DNA of 64,000 nt from Anticarsia gemmatalis (taxonomy: Eukaryota; Arthropoda; Insecta; Lepidoptera; Erebidae): NCBI RefSeq assembly GCF_050436995.1, contig NC_134775.1:6177124-6241123 (forward strand). Direction: 5' to 3'. Below are positions 11,579 through 21,189 of this stretch, piece after piece. Position numbers and translations under genes: made by a program. The notes below the pieces were generated by a model. It ran no database searches. It was not told the DNA's origin and saw only the letters and a list, made by a program, of their open reading frames with translations. Position 1 is the stretch's first letter. Each line of letters begins with the position of its first letter.

Positions 11579-11640
11579 AATCAGCTGTTTCACACATTTT
11601 GGTTAAGTAAGTATTAACATTTTGTGTGAAACTGCTGATT
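11579..11640. repeat. Imperfect hairpin in intron 2
   Basis: AATCAGCTGTTTCACACA and its near-complement TGTGTGAAACTGCTGATT face each other across about 25 bp. Role unknown. Confidence 0.6.
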
Positions 11641-12283
11641 GTTTCTAACAACGAGAACTGCAAAAAAACAATGAGGATATAATGTTATAACCTAGTATTT
11701 ATACGTGTACTCACCTATTTTACTTTGAGCTGTTTGACGAGAGTTTTCATTCAAATATATAGTCTTTCTGAACCATCCTTATAATGTTATCACTCCTCTT
11801 AAATTTCTTTGAAAGGTATGAATAACTATTATCATTATTAAGAGGCGCACCGTCGTCTTCTTTTTCTGGCAAAACAAGAAAATGTAAAGAGGTGAAAAAT
11901 AAGTAAGAACGGTCGACGGTATAGTCAGATAGCAGGTAGGTTAGTTTCAAATAATTTAAAGTTTATCTGTCTTTCTAGACACCTACTTATCAACTTGTTC
12001 TGAATTAAAAGTATAAGTAGCAAGCCGGGCATAAAGTAAATTTAACAGACAAGTATAGGTAGGTAAATACCTAAAAGTTCATCCACACATAAGTAGATAA
12101 TGTCACCCGCACGCACAATGCGATCGTAAGTATAATAGGTATCTACGCGAAGTGAATGATTATTATGTACCATTAGCTACAATAATAATTACTCACCACC
12201 ATCTTCTTTTTGGCCTGCATTTGTTCTCTTACGAACACTTTTTAATATTGAATCTTTTCTATTCATTTCGAGGTTAAAGACTA

Positions 12284-13172
12284 AAGGAGAATGGGCAAAA
12301 TAGTATGGAGCCTGGGCGATCCGCGGCCAAACTTGATTTTGTGTTTTTTTAATGTAGCTTGGTCCTGTAATTACTGTGTAGAAGTTTTATTGCCGCGACG
12401 CACTTACACGCGACAATAAATTACATTTTGGATTTTGAGCACTTTTAATAGTATAAAAACATATCTTTGGCTTATATTCGGAGATTAAATAAAAAGTACT
12501 ATTTCTATTATTGCATATAAATATATACATTATTAATTTTCGAACAATCATAACATATAAATATCGTAACAAGTAATCATTAAGTTGTTGTCATTAACTG
12601 TTGATTATGATACACTTCTATGTTATATAAGCCCTGTCTTGAATGCTCAGCTTAAAAAATAAGGCGTTCATAGCCAGTTGCATTCACTGGTCGGTAAACG
12701 ATCTGCGGGTTAAGCAACCGTTGGCGCGGTCATTCTATAGATTGGTGACCGCATAGTGGTATTTGAACTGAGCGTCTCCGTGCTTCCGAGGGCACGTAAA
12801 AAGTCGGTCCCGGTTGTTGTGAACTAAGATAACAGTCGTTAAGCTATGTTCTTTCGAGCGGCTTGAACAACTTTGAAACTAGGTTAACCATATCATGATA
12901 AATAGATACGAGGTACGATTGTTGTTCATGTTGATGGCATTGCAATCGTTATAAGAAGATGTAACGTTATTACACAACATTAAATGCATTACAGACACGA
13001 AATAATTATATTTGTTCTATGAAATTCCATTATATTTACATGTCAATATATTGTTTCCTATAAGAATTGCAGCGAAACGTTCTTAGTAAAAGTTGTTCCT
13101 AGTTATCATTACTTTAATTTGACACTACTTTCATTAATGGCCGCCGACCGCCCAGGAGTGCCCATTCTCCTT
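12284..13172. mobile_element. 889-bp TIR element, TA duplication, 15 bp upstream of the transposase ATG
   Basis: It begins AAGGAGAATGGGCA and ends TGCCCATTCTCCTT, flanked by TA on both sides (12282-12283, 13173-13174). Subterminal sequences GGGCGATCCGCGGCC and GGCCGCCGACCGCCC extend the inverted similarity to about 50 bp. No transposase ORF is present. It carries a 5S-like segment at 12684-12764. Because it lies only 15 bp from the start codon of the host transposon's gene, it has displaced that gene's natural promoter. Confidence 0.85.
12684..12764 (+). repeat. 5S rRNA-derived segment (SINE3-like remnant)
   Basis: The run GGGTTAAGCAACCGTTGGC, GCGGTCATTCTATAGATTGG, GTGACCGCATAGTGGTATT follows the 3' half of 5S rRNA (GTTAAGCAAC...GGTCAGTACTTGGATGGGTGACCGC). 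The rest of 5S and its usual surroundings are absent, so this is a repeat derived from 5S, not a functional 5S gene. A lepidopteran repeat tail (GTCTCCGTGCTTCC...GGTCCCGGTTG) follows to about 12820. Confidence 0.7.
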
Positions 13173-13744
13173 TATTAAAAAACTCGAATTACCTACTTAA
13201 AACCACAATATAACAAAACGACAATAACAATAACAATGATGTATTATAATAAATTGCACTTTTATTTATTTTTACTATGTAACAAATTTTATCACAACCG
13301 TTCAATACACGAGATCATTCGAAATGACGAGGCGCACTCCCCACTCCGCCCGCTGCAGCCGTTATGCGGTACCGGCGGCGGCGCGAGTAGGCAAGTTTCT
13401 TAAAGTACCTACCCACAACCTAATAATGTTTGCAATGAAGGCAATTTTTCGTTTTAAAGAATATTTAAAATTATCCATTTTTAGTTAAAACTTTGCGAAG
13501 TGAATCGTTTTTGTTTATACATTGAAAGTGTAATATGATTTTTATTTCATAACTACAAAAACGTTTCAAGCTCTGAGGTTCATTTTTGTGTTAAACATTT
13601 TATGAGAAAATCGCGTAGCTAAGCTTTATTGCAAAAATGATTCAAATGGTGTGGATCGTTTTAGTAAAATTTTAACAGTAATCTTTGATTGCGCTTAAAG
13701 TTTTACAAAAATGATCCAGCTCACTAGAATCATTGTTCACGCGT

Positions 13745-13822
13745 GCACGGGGGGCTACAGACGCGCGGGGCAGGCGACCGCTCGCACGGGGGGCTACAGA
13801 CGCGCGGGGCAGGCGACGCGAA
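13745..13822. repeat. 39-bp GC-rich tandem duplication
   Basis: Two copies of a unit starting GCACGGGGGGCTACAGACGC at 13745 and 13784. It is a GC island in otherwise AT-rich sequence; the surrounding 13200-14600 shows no gene, only scattered copies of the AAAAATGATYC motif. Confidence 0.8.
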
Positions 13823-14614
13823 CGGCGAGCGGTCGCCGACGCATGCATTCGCCCATGAATCATACTAAACTACGGTTGTAGCGTAAATTATTAAATTTAA
13901 TTTTGAAGTATTGTATTGTACTTGCATTTGTTGAAGTCAATAAGAACTGTAATAGTGTCATTGTCGTTTAATTGAAGAGGCCTTCCTCCCTAACAATCAT
14001 TTTGGCAAAACTTTAGCGCAATTAAAAAGTTTGATTTAGGAATATGCATAAATGATCTTCAATAAGTTTAAATATTATTTGCAGTCGTGTACTACAAATT
14101 AATTGTAAATTGTGTGCAATACATACAATTTGATTGAAGGTACAACTATATTGCAATAAAAATAGCAAGTTTAAATAAATAAATGCCTACTTAATTAAGG
14201 TTTTTGGCTTAAAAATAATATTTTGTTTACTTTAAAGGAAAGATATTAAATGTAAATTTTAGATTTTACCGTGAATAGTTTTTAAGATTTTTTTTTTTCA
14301 TTTTTCTATATTTATATAGATATTCATGTGGTCTGATTCAGTATTTCTGAAGTCGGATGTTATTAAGAATTGGGTTAAAATGATTCAAGGTGTCTGGAAC
14401 ATTTAAGCATAATGATTTTCGTAATATTTCCCATATTGTATAAAAAGCATAAATGTTCCAATTAGTTTGAATCATTATAGCAAAAAAAAAATAACACATG
14501 TCAGGGCAGTCAAGAAAATGCAAAAATGATTCTAATAGCTTGAAACACTAATACATAATAAAAAATGATTTTTGCCACAACAGCTGTGGTTTGGATCATA
14601 CGGATTTTCCTTAA

Positions 14615-16159
14615 CCTTTTCACCGCCACGGACGTTAAGAGACGTAAAATTGAAAATCGCTCACGACGCCATCGACGTGATAGCACGTCAAAAATATCAC
14701 TTTTTTATAGTTCAAAATAAACATACAACAATACGTTTCAAGTGTTTTCTTTCTCCTGTTATTATTACCTAAACATATTTATTACATTATTACACAAAGA
14801 CATATAATAATTAGACAGTTGTACCTGAAAAAAAAACAAAGTAAATCATCATGCAAAATGTATAAATTTAACCCGCAAATCCACGCCACAGACGTGAAGA
14901 CGCGTCAACTAGTGATGTGCAAGGAAAAGGACTACAATCTAAACACTTTATGCAATATTTCGAAAACAAATTGAAATACTTCACTCCTTTCTGAAAAAAA
15001 AATTTTTTGTCTGATATGTTTTAAATTAGATTCAATACAAACCTAAATATGTAATAAAACTACCATATCTAGTGATAAACTCATGACTAAATAAGTGCAA
15101 ATCGATCATTTTGTGGCAACTCTCGCGCATCTCTATTAGCGGAATCCCTTACAGTGCTTCGTACGCCACTGACGGAATGAGACGGCGCGCTCTGACGTCA
15201 CCCGCGCTGCTGGACACTCGTAGTGTTGTTGCAATACGTTATTAATAATAGGTACATAAATTCTTGTGTATAATAAATTTTTCGTACACCATCTGCGCCA
15301 CAAAAATGTCTTCAAGTCAAATGACGACAGAAGAGCTGTTGAGAGTGTTAGAAGGTGTAGAAGATGATGTTACATATTCTGAAGCAGAATCTTTAAGGAG
15401 TGACGATTTAGAGGTAAGTTATTGTTTGAATACATTAAACAAACAATAAAGGTATTATTAATGTTGTAGGACTAACAAAAAAACACAGTTATCATGCCAA
15501 TACGTACTATCTATGTTTATTGTACCTTTTAGGTATAGTTACTACTTTTGTCGTTATTCAATATTAGAAATATGTTATCACTACATAGTATATTTGTATG
15601 CTTAAATCGTTAAAACTACGCAACAGATATTGATGCGTTTTTTTAATAGATAGAATGATTAAAAAGGAATGTTTTATGTATAATATTACATTCAAGAAAT
15701 AGTGGAGAAATATTGTTATTAAATACCCGTGCTAAGCAGGAGCGGGTCACACTGGTACATCTCTAATATAAGGCGGCAAAATTTGAAATCGCAGCGCTGA
15801 CCACGCCAGTGGCGTTTCTTAACGTCAAAAGGTGTCGTCACAACTGGGATTAGTGCTGTGACTTTTTGAATAAAATATTTGAATTAAGTACTTTTTTTAT
15901 GCAAATTGTTCGTGTATATCATTGTTATTTTTGGGTAATGAGTACTGAGTAGTGTAAAGTTGACACATGGGAGAAATTCAATAAAATTTTGTGGTACTTT
16001 TATGCAATTTTTACTCATAATATAAGAACACGTAAAATTAATCGAAGTTTTATCGATATACACTTTTCCCGTGACTATTATTTTGTAGGTATAAACGAAG
16101 GAATTTATTGCTTGGCGTGGGGAACACCGATTTTCAATATTACTCTGGCGGTGAAAAGG
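14615..16159 (+). mobile_element. piggyBac-type non-autonomous element, TTAA duplication
   Basis: CCTTTTCACCGCCA at 14615 and its complement TGGCGGTGAAAAGG ending at 16159 are each flanked by TTAA (14611-14614, 16160-16163), the hallmark of piggyBac. Subterminal ACGTCA-rich repeats (14630-14700, 14885-14910, 15800-15830) resemble one another. The only coding remnant is a first exon at 15306-15413. Confidence 0.85.
15306..15413 (+). pseudogene. Orphan first exon of a piggyBac-like transposase
   Basis: ATG at 15306 begins MSSSQMTTEELLRVLEG and an acidic stretch, ending in GAG followed by a strong donor GTAAGT at 15414. The acidic N-terminus of about 36 residues is like piggyBac transposases. 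No downstream exon with the DDD core is present before the right end of the element, so the coding body was deleted. Confidence 0.6.
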
Positions 16160-16288
16160 TTAATTATTAACATAGAGATCTGAGTCTTTGATATGTTAAA
16201 ATATACCTTATTTAGAGTCCATAGGTCACAAAATCTCGAAAATGTCGAGTTTGTGGGTTGGATCATTTTTGCAGAAAGCGGTCCAATT

Positions 16289-17081
16289 GAAAAGCACAAT
16301 AATTTTATTTTTATTCATCAGTCCAAATACATTGATCAGTTGCTAAAGAAATTCAACATGCAGGATGCTAACCCTAACTATGTACCTGCTGATCCAAATG
16401 TGAAGTTGCAGAAGCCTGAGAATGCACTGAAGAAAGATTATCCTTACCGAGAAGCAGTTGGATCACTTGTACATGCAGCTACGGTGAGCAGACCTGATAT
16501 AATGCTTGCTGTAAACCAGGTGAGTCGATACTTACATTCCTATGATGAACCCCACTGGAACGCTGTAAAGAAAATATTAAAATACCTGAAAGAGACAAAA
16601 AGTTATGGATTATGGATACTATACATCTAACTGTGACAGTACGGATTTAACTGGATACAGCGATTCAGATTTTGCTAATGACTTGGAAAACAGACGCTCA
16701 ACGACTGGCTATGTTTTTCTAAAAAGTGGAGCAGCTGTCACTTGGTCATCACAACGCCAGCCTACTGTGGCCTTATCTACGACAGAAGCCGAATTCATGG
16801 CTGCTTGTGCTGCAACTAAAGAGGCTATGTGGCTTAGACAGTTACTCAGTGATTTAGGTGTATTCAGACAAAAATCTGTGTGCATAAACATTGACAATCA
16901 GAGTGCAATAAACGTGATTAAAAACAGTGAATTTCATAAGCGATGTAAACACATAGACATTAAGTATAACTTTATAAAAGAAAAATATTATAATAATATA
17001 ATTAGTCTGAACTATGTACACACTAATAATCAGTATGCTGATATGTTTACTAAAGCCTTGTCTAACAAATTTATGCCTTGA
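16289..17081 (+). pseudogene. pol: Copia pol, part 2: RT end and RNase H
   Basis: It resumes at EKHNNFIFIHQSKYI after the transposon insertion and covers the RT thumb (YREAVGSLVHAATVSRPDI, HWNAVKKILKYLK). A frameshift near 16610 is followed by RNase H (GYSDSDFAND, STTGYVF, LSTTEAEFMA, CINIDNQSAI, KHIDIKYNFIKE, TNNQYADMFTKAL). The stop is at 17079-17081. Adding part 1 gives the usual Copia order integrase, RT, RNase H. Confidence 0.9.
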
Positions 17082-17244
17082 CAAATTTATATTTATGAGA
17101 AATAGTATTGGAATGTCAAAACTAAATTAATTTGTATGTGTGTTGTAGAGTATTAAATAGATTACATTATTTAGAAGTCTAGTAAACTTTTGTTGAACTT
17201 TTGTTACTGTATAAAACCGATGAAAGGCTTGAATTTGGTAGGAG

Positions 17245-17460
17245 TGTTAAAATATCAGTTTCTATATTGTGTCTAAGATACTAAGTAATATACTAGTAAT
17301 AGTTATATAGTCTGTGGTGTAAATTCGCGCCTTTTTCAATGTTTGTCTATTCTTTTTACTCTGTGGGCATCATTAAAAGACAGTTGTTGTACTATAAAAC
17401 TTTTCATTAATTTCAAATAAATTCCACATAATCCAATAACTCTAACACAAATCTTACACA
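17245..17460 (+). repeat. Copia 3' LTR
   Basis: A purine tract GGTAGGAG immediately precedes TGTTAAAATATCAG. AAATAAA-like signals lie near 17415. The right boundary (about 17448-17460, ...TCTAACACA) is uncertain because the 5' LTR is missing. Confidence 0.6.
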
Positions 17461-17484
17461 AAACCAAAAAATATATAATTACAG

Positions 17485-17872
17485 AGTATCAAGAGCAAGG
17501 AGAATCGTAGAGAACGCATTTGGTATTTTAGCAAGCAGGTTCAGAATTTTTCAAAGGCCTATACCAAATCATGACCCAACAACCGCTAAAATTTTTCGTG
17601 CCGCATGTGCTCTGCGTAACTGGTTACGTAACTGGTTACGTCTTACGAGTCCCGGTCGCTATTTTCCAAGAGGTTGTGTTGACGAAGAAGATCATGATTC
17701 GGGATCGATTATCGAAGGAACTTGTAGGCGAGAACTTATTTTAGCGTTACCTTCTATCACCAATCACAACACCAATTATTCTGCACGAGTAGCAAGAGAG
17801 TTACGAGACAATTATGCAGAATTCTTTAGTGGCGTGGGGGCTGTATCATGGCAAAACAGAATGATTTCTTAA
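17485..17872 (+). pseudogene. PIF/Harbinger transposase, last exon
   Basis: An acceptor (ATTACAG) at 17484 opens a 129-codon frame: VSRARRIVENAFGILASRFRIFQ contains the third catalytic acidic residue (E of VENAFG) of Harbinger DDE transposases, and CALRNWLR is also typical. A 12-bp unit CGTAACTGGTTA is duplicated in frame near 17620. It stops with TAA at 17870-17872. Upstream exons are absent; the Copia LTR abuts the intron, so the 5' half was removed. The convergent MADF gene next to it is the usual Harbinger partner. Confidence 0.8.
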
Positions 17873-17909
17873 ATTAAATGTATGCACAATTTAAAATAAA
17901 AGTTTTTAC

Positions 17910-18263
17910 TCACATTTTCATAAACTGTTTTTTGTAATCCTTTGAAAATATCTCCTCCATTTCTGGCAACCATTTTATATTTGAATTATAGACGTTACTG
18001 AGTCCTGCCCCCGATTTCTTGGAGTCCTGTACCTTTTTTACTTCTTGGCTGTATGTTAATCTTAGATTTTTTATTTTATTTTTCACTTCTTGTACTCCAA
18101 ATCCAGTAACATTCATTTCTTTACTTATTGCAAGGTAAGCCGAATCTCGTTTTCCTTTTAATTTGTAGTCTGTAGACTGAAAATCCCATAGACATGGGTA
18201 AGATTTATACAGTTGAATGAATTTTATCGTTGTCTCAGTGTCCCACTTTATATTCGTAGCCAT
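17910..18263 (-). CDS. MADF/Myb-like protein of a PIF/Harbinger element
   Basis: A 117-residue frame starting MATNIKWDTETTIKFIQLYK has the MADF layout: tryptophan near residue 7, YPCLWD near 22-27, Y..K..R..A, and a K(N)KIKNLR helix. PIF/Harbinger elements encode such a DNA-binding partner, needed to bring the transposase to the ends and into the nucleus. It is intact, convergent with the transposase exon 37 bp away, and probably ends within the domain plus a short tail. It could still be translated but lacks a functional transposase. Confidence 0.8.
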   Translation of the reverse strand: MATNIKWDTETTIKFIQLYKSYPCLWDFQSTDYKLKGKRDSAYLAISKEMNVTGFGVQEVKNKIKNLRLTYSQEVKKVQDSKKSGAGLSNVYNSNIKWLPEMEEIFSKDYKKQFMKM

Positions 18264-18560
18264 TTTAGTGAGATGAAATAAATTACTATGATTTTAGCAA
18301 ACAAACACTTGTTGAAAACAAAAAACGTAACGCACGAGTGACGTCAAAGGGCCGAGTGCATGTTTATGCCTGCCGAGTGGGAAGGCGAGACAGTGCGGGG
18401 AAGCGCGGGGGTGGATACTCGGCCTAGCAAATAGAACAGGGGTCGAGTAGCTGTCTCGCCAAATAACTCGGCCGAGCGCTCGGCCATGAACTCGTCGTAG
18501 TGTTCATACACACCGAGTACTCGGCCGAGCGCACTGTCTCGCCCGACCACTCGGTAGGTG
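18264..18560. other. Probable Harbinger terminal region with CTCGGCCGAG palindromes
   Basis: GC-rich sequence between the MADF start and a LINE fragment, with several copies of CTCGGCCGAG and GCGAGACAG in both orientations (18395-18550). It looks like the subterminal end of the Harbinger element; the opposite end is not in the window, so the terminal repeat cannot be confirmed. Confidence 0.45.
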
Positions 18561-18563
18561 TGA

Positions 18564-19085
18564 TCAAGGCATATGAGATGACACTGTACTTAATGTTTCT
18601 ACTAAGACGGTTGGTGTATTTTTCAAATTCAAACTAGGAAACGTTTTGTTTGTATCTATTCCAGTTTCTTTCCGATAATTTTCAAACTGTTTGACCATAA
18701 TATATGACTCCTTGATGGTTTGTATTTCTTTTTTCATTATCAGAAGATCCTTTAATAGTTTTGTGCAGTCGACATGGTCGAAACTAATGAAATCTCGAGC
18801 CACAAAGATAGGTACTTCTTCAGGATCGGTCTGCTTAAATAATGTTATCACATCATACAGATCCTTTTGCGATTTGTCTTTCCTCCGAACTATTTTCCGC
18901 TTTGTAGTTGCAAAAGAATTAAAAAGTAAACTTTTTGCGGCTTCAATATCTTCAGTAGAAAAAGATGTAGTGCATATTCTCACTAAACTTTTTTCATCCA
19001 TGATATCTAATTTGTTTTCAACAAATGCTAATAGTTCACATATTACTATGTTACAGTTATTACACTTAATAACTCGCGAGGACAT
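18564..19085 (-). pseudogene. LINE ORF1-like N-terminal fragment with a Cys pair
   Basis: 173 residues start MSSRVIKCNNCNIVICELL and continue into a helical, probably coiled-coil region (LLKDLLIMKKEIQTIKESYIMVKQFENYRKE). I recognise this as a repeated lepidopteran protein that I associate with CR1-like LINE first ORFs, but cannot name its domain. It ends abruptly at 18564 against the Harbinger end, so it is probably truncated. A cellular gene is unlikely because no splice or downstream exon is visible. Confidence 0.5.
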
Positions 19086-19306
19086 TTTTATTAAAAAATT
19101 AAAACATCACTTCATAAATGCAACCGTACCGCTGCGGCGCACGCGCGAGACAGAGACGTGTTCTTATGCTGTATTATATAGTTTATTTATAGTTGACCTC
19201 CTTTAGAACAATAATTGTGTAGTGTGTAGGTAATGTAATCTTGCATTTTCTGAAATTTTATTTAATAATGAGTATAGACAAAAGTGTATAATATAGTGAT
19301 AATAAG

Positions 19307-20437
19307 ATGGAAGATAGCCCCCGGACCCCAAAAGGGACAACACACCCTTCCATCTCAGCGTTCCTTGAAGTGGTATCGACAGCCGAGCTACAAATATGGA
19401 TGTCATCCATAGAGACGTACCTAAATGAAGTGTGCACCATAGCCACAAAAGGCAAGCTGAATGCGGAGCAAAAACTCAAGATTTCCAACTTATGCCGCAA
19501 GGTAGGAAGTGGAACATCGCAAATGGCTGTTTTATATCAGTCTCTAAAGCAGAAAGCTCTTGACATATCAAGTAAGAACGAAGCCCTTAAAGAAAACTGT
19601 AACCTGACGGAGCATATCTCTGGACTCAAGAAGACGATTCTGGAATCTAGCTCTACTGGTGTTTCCTTTGCTGACATGGTCAAAAAGGGATCAAAAAGTT
19701 TTGTTCGGCGTGCCAACCTTAGTTCTGTTGCGATTTACCCAACAGATAAGAAGAAAACGAGCGATGAGACAAAATCTCTCGTTCAGAAAATCATTCGACC
19801 TGAACAAATGAAGCTGCAGGTGCGCGGACTCCGCAAAACAAAATATGGCGGTGTCATCATAAGCACGGAGTCTAAGACTGATGCGGATAAATTGAACCAG
19901 GCTGTCCAGTCATCCAATTCCGGGCTTACAGCTGATGAACATCAGAAGCGCAAACCTCGAGGTTTTTAATTGCGTTTTCGAGCAAAATGTAGCAGACAAG
20001 ATTCCATCAATGTCTCTGGATTCTTTTTTGACCGCATGCAGATTGAGCCACAAATCCGGCAGGAAAGATGCCCAGACCTGCAACTATGTTATTCAAGTTC
20101 CTGCCAATATCCGAAAAGCCCTCATCACCCAGTCGCGAATTTTCATTAATTGGACATCTTGCCCTGTCAGGGATTTCACACTTGTAACTCGTTGTTACAA
20201 GTGCCAGCAGCACGGGCACGCGGCAAAATTCTGCCGCGAAGATGATCCAGTTTGCGACACTGTACGGTGATGGGACATACAGTATTGGAGTGCCCAAGGA
20301 AACATGAGCCGCCAAAATGCGCCACTTGCTCACGGTTTAAAAAGCCCAAAAACCATCAAACGGGAGAAGCAGAATGCCCTGCCAGAAAAGCTGCTGAACT
20401 GAGATACACCTACTCGGTTGATTACGAGGGTGCATAG
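19307..20437 (+). pseudogene. R1-type LINE ORF1 (gag-like), two frameshifts
   Basis: The first frame (19307-19969, MEDSPRTPKG...) has a coiled-coil-like middle and the GVSFADMVKKG motif. A shift near 19965 leads to a second frame with the RNA-binding zinc knuckle CYKCQQHGHAAKFC; another shift near 20250 leads to two more knuckles (C..C..MGHTVLEC and CATCSRFKK...C), ending at 20437. Three zinc knuckles at the end of ORF1 are typical of R1-clade elements. The gag binds element RNA. ORF2 (endonuclease, RT) is missing altogether. Confidence 0.75.
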
Positions 20438-21176
20438 TCGTTATAATCAAGTTTATCTTTAAATAAAATTTGTTAGTTTACACGTATGATTCTATTTCAT
20501 ATATTCATACTTTTTAGCTTAGTAGCTAACTATTGCCATATAATTTTTATATTTGTTTTAATGAACAAAGTACTGCAATCTGTGTTTTACGAGGGATACT
20601 GACGGGCATATTCTCTGTCTCACTATAATACAGGTTCTAACCTAGCACGGGAGTCAGGGTGTAATGTCCAGTCGGTGTATGTAGTATTAAACAGATTTGT
20701 AGTACTACGTCAGGCTAATTTAGGTAGAATTTTAAGTAATGATTATTATCATAACTTTTAAACTCTCGCGTTGCATGTTTAATGTATATAATAGAATACG
20801 GAAATTAACGCGAACACGCATTTTACCTTAAAATGCCCACTCGCCGTGGTCCCAGGCTGACTGTCAGCCTGGGACCACGGCGAGTGCAACCTGCGCCGAA
20901 ACGTTAGGCATTTTAAGGTAAAATGCGTGTTCGCGTTAATTCCCGTATTCTATTATACATTAATGATTATTATGTTTAAATATTGTGTTAATTTTCCTGT
21001 CTTAATGTAAAATATTTTAATTTATCCAACTGCCTGTGATACAGGATTATATCCTAGTACAGGCTTCCTAACTTTATGTGTACTATGTAATTAAATTATA
21101 AGACGTAAGTTAAGCATTGTACTCCTGTTAATTTTGAATAAATTGATTTGATAAGAAATTGATTTGATTTGACTTA
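20438..21176 (+). other. LINE 3' region without ORF2, ending in AATAAATTGATTTG repeats
   Basis: Non-coding sequence ending GAATAAATTGATTTGATAAG...TTGATTTGATTTG (21138-21176), a LINE-type 3' tail. It carries the palindromic MITE at 20780-20962. Element ORF2 is absent between ORF1 and this tail. Confidence 0.5.
20780..20962. mobile_element. 183-bp almost fully palindromic MITE
   Basis: Outer arms of about 56 bp (TAATGTATATAATAGAATAC... at 20780 and its complement ending 20962) differ by a 2-bp indel and one base. Inside is a perfect 24-bp inverted repeat (20838-20861 and 20863-20886) around a single T. Nothing but about 20 bp of the right half breaks the symmetry. Confidence 0.9.
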
Positions 21177-21189
21177 TTTGGATCATTGC

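Larger units (their letters stand above)
7938..12266 (-). pseudogene. Transposase of the 8.7-kb element, four exons, one frameshift
   Basis: Exons on the minus strand are 12266-12197 (ATG; donor GTGAGT), 11865-11715 (acceptor CCAG; donor GTGAGT), 11062-10514 (acceptor TTCAG; donor GTAAAG) and 10225-7938 (acceptor TTTCAG; TAA end). Splice phases agree between exons 3 and 4. Between exons 2 and 3 they agree only if one base is removed near 11749, where exon 2 otherwise hits a TGA; that is the sole lesion. Exon 4 holds a cysteine cluster (CSCKKDC; CRDMFCG; CNKCDLYK), then the probable catalytic blocks WSDCCGGQNRN and SGHTFLPNDNDFAKIE, a pattern of DDE-like transposases widespread in insects. An acidic N-terminus comes from exons 2-3. 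AATAAA follows the stop at about 7911. Length about 1019 codons. Confidence 0.8.
7581..16284 (-). mobile_element. 8.7-kb cut-and-paste transposon, AATT target duplication (Sola-like?)
   Basis: Ends are inverted: GGACCGCTTTCTGCAAAAAT at 7581 and its complement at 16265-16284, with the similarity continuing imperfectly for about 30 bp. AATT flanks both ends (7577-7580, 16285-16288). Removing the element plus one AATT rejoins Copia pol in frame, which proves both boundaries. It encodes a four-exon DDE-type transposase on the minus strand (7938-12266). Copies of an AAAAATGATYC motif recur near both ends. The 4-bp palindromic target and the transposase suit the Sola superfamily, but that assignment is inference. 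Later guests: MITEs at 10321 and 11258, a TA-flanked element at 12284 and a piggyBac-type element at 14615. Confidence 0.9.
5811..17460 (+). mobile_element. Ty1/Copia retrotransposon, 5'-truncated and split by a DNA transposon
   Basis: Copia pol lies in two parts, 5811-7580 and 16289-17081, separated by the 8.7-kb transposon 7581-16284. The two halves join in frame when that transposon and one AATT are removed. A 3' LTR follows at about 17245. Gag, protease and the 5' LTR are not visible, so the 5' end is lost. Confidence 0.85.

Noticed and set aside
12684..12764. Functional 5S rRNA gene
   Set aside because: Only the 3' half is 5S-like, with changes in conserved positions, and it lies inside a TIR element.
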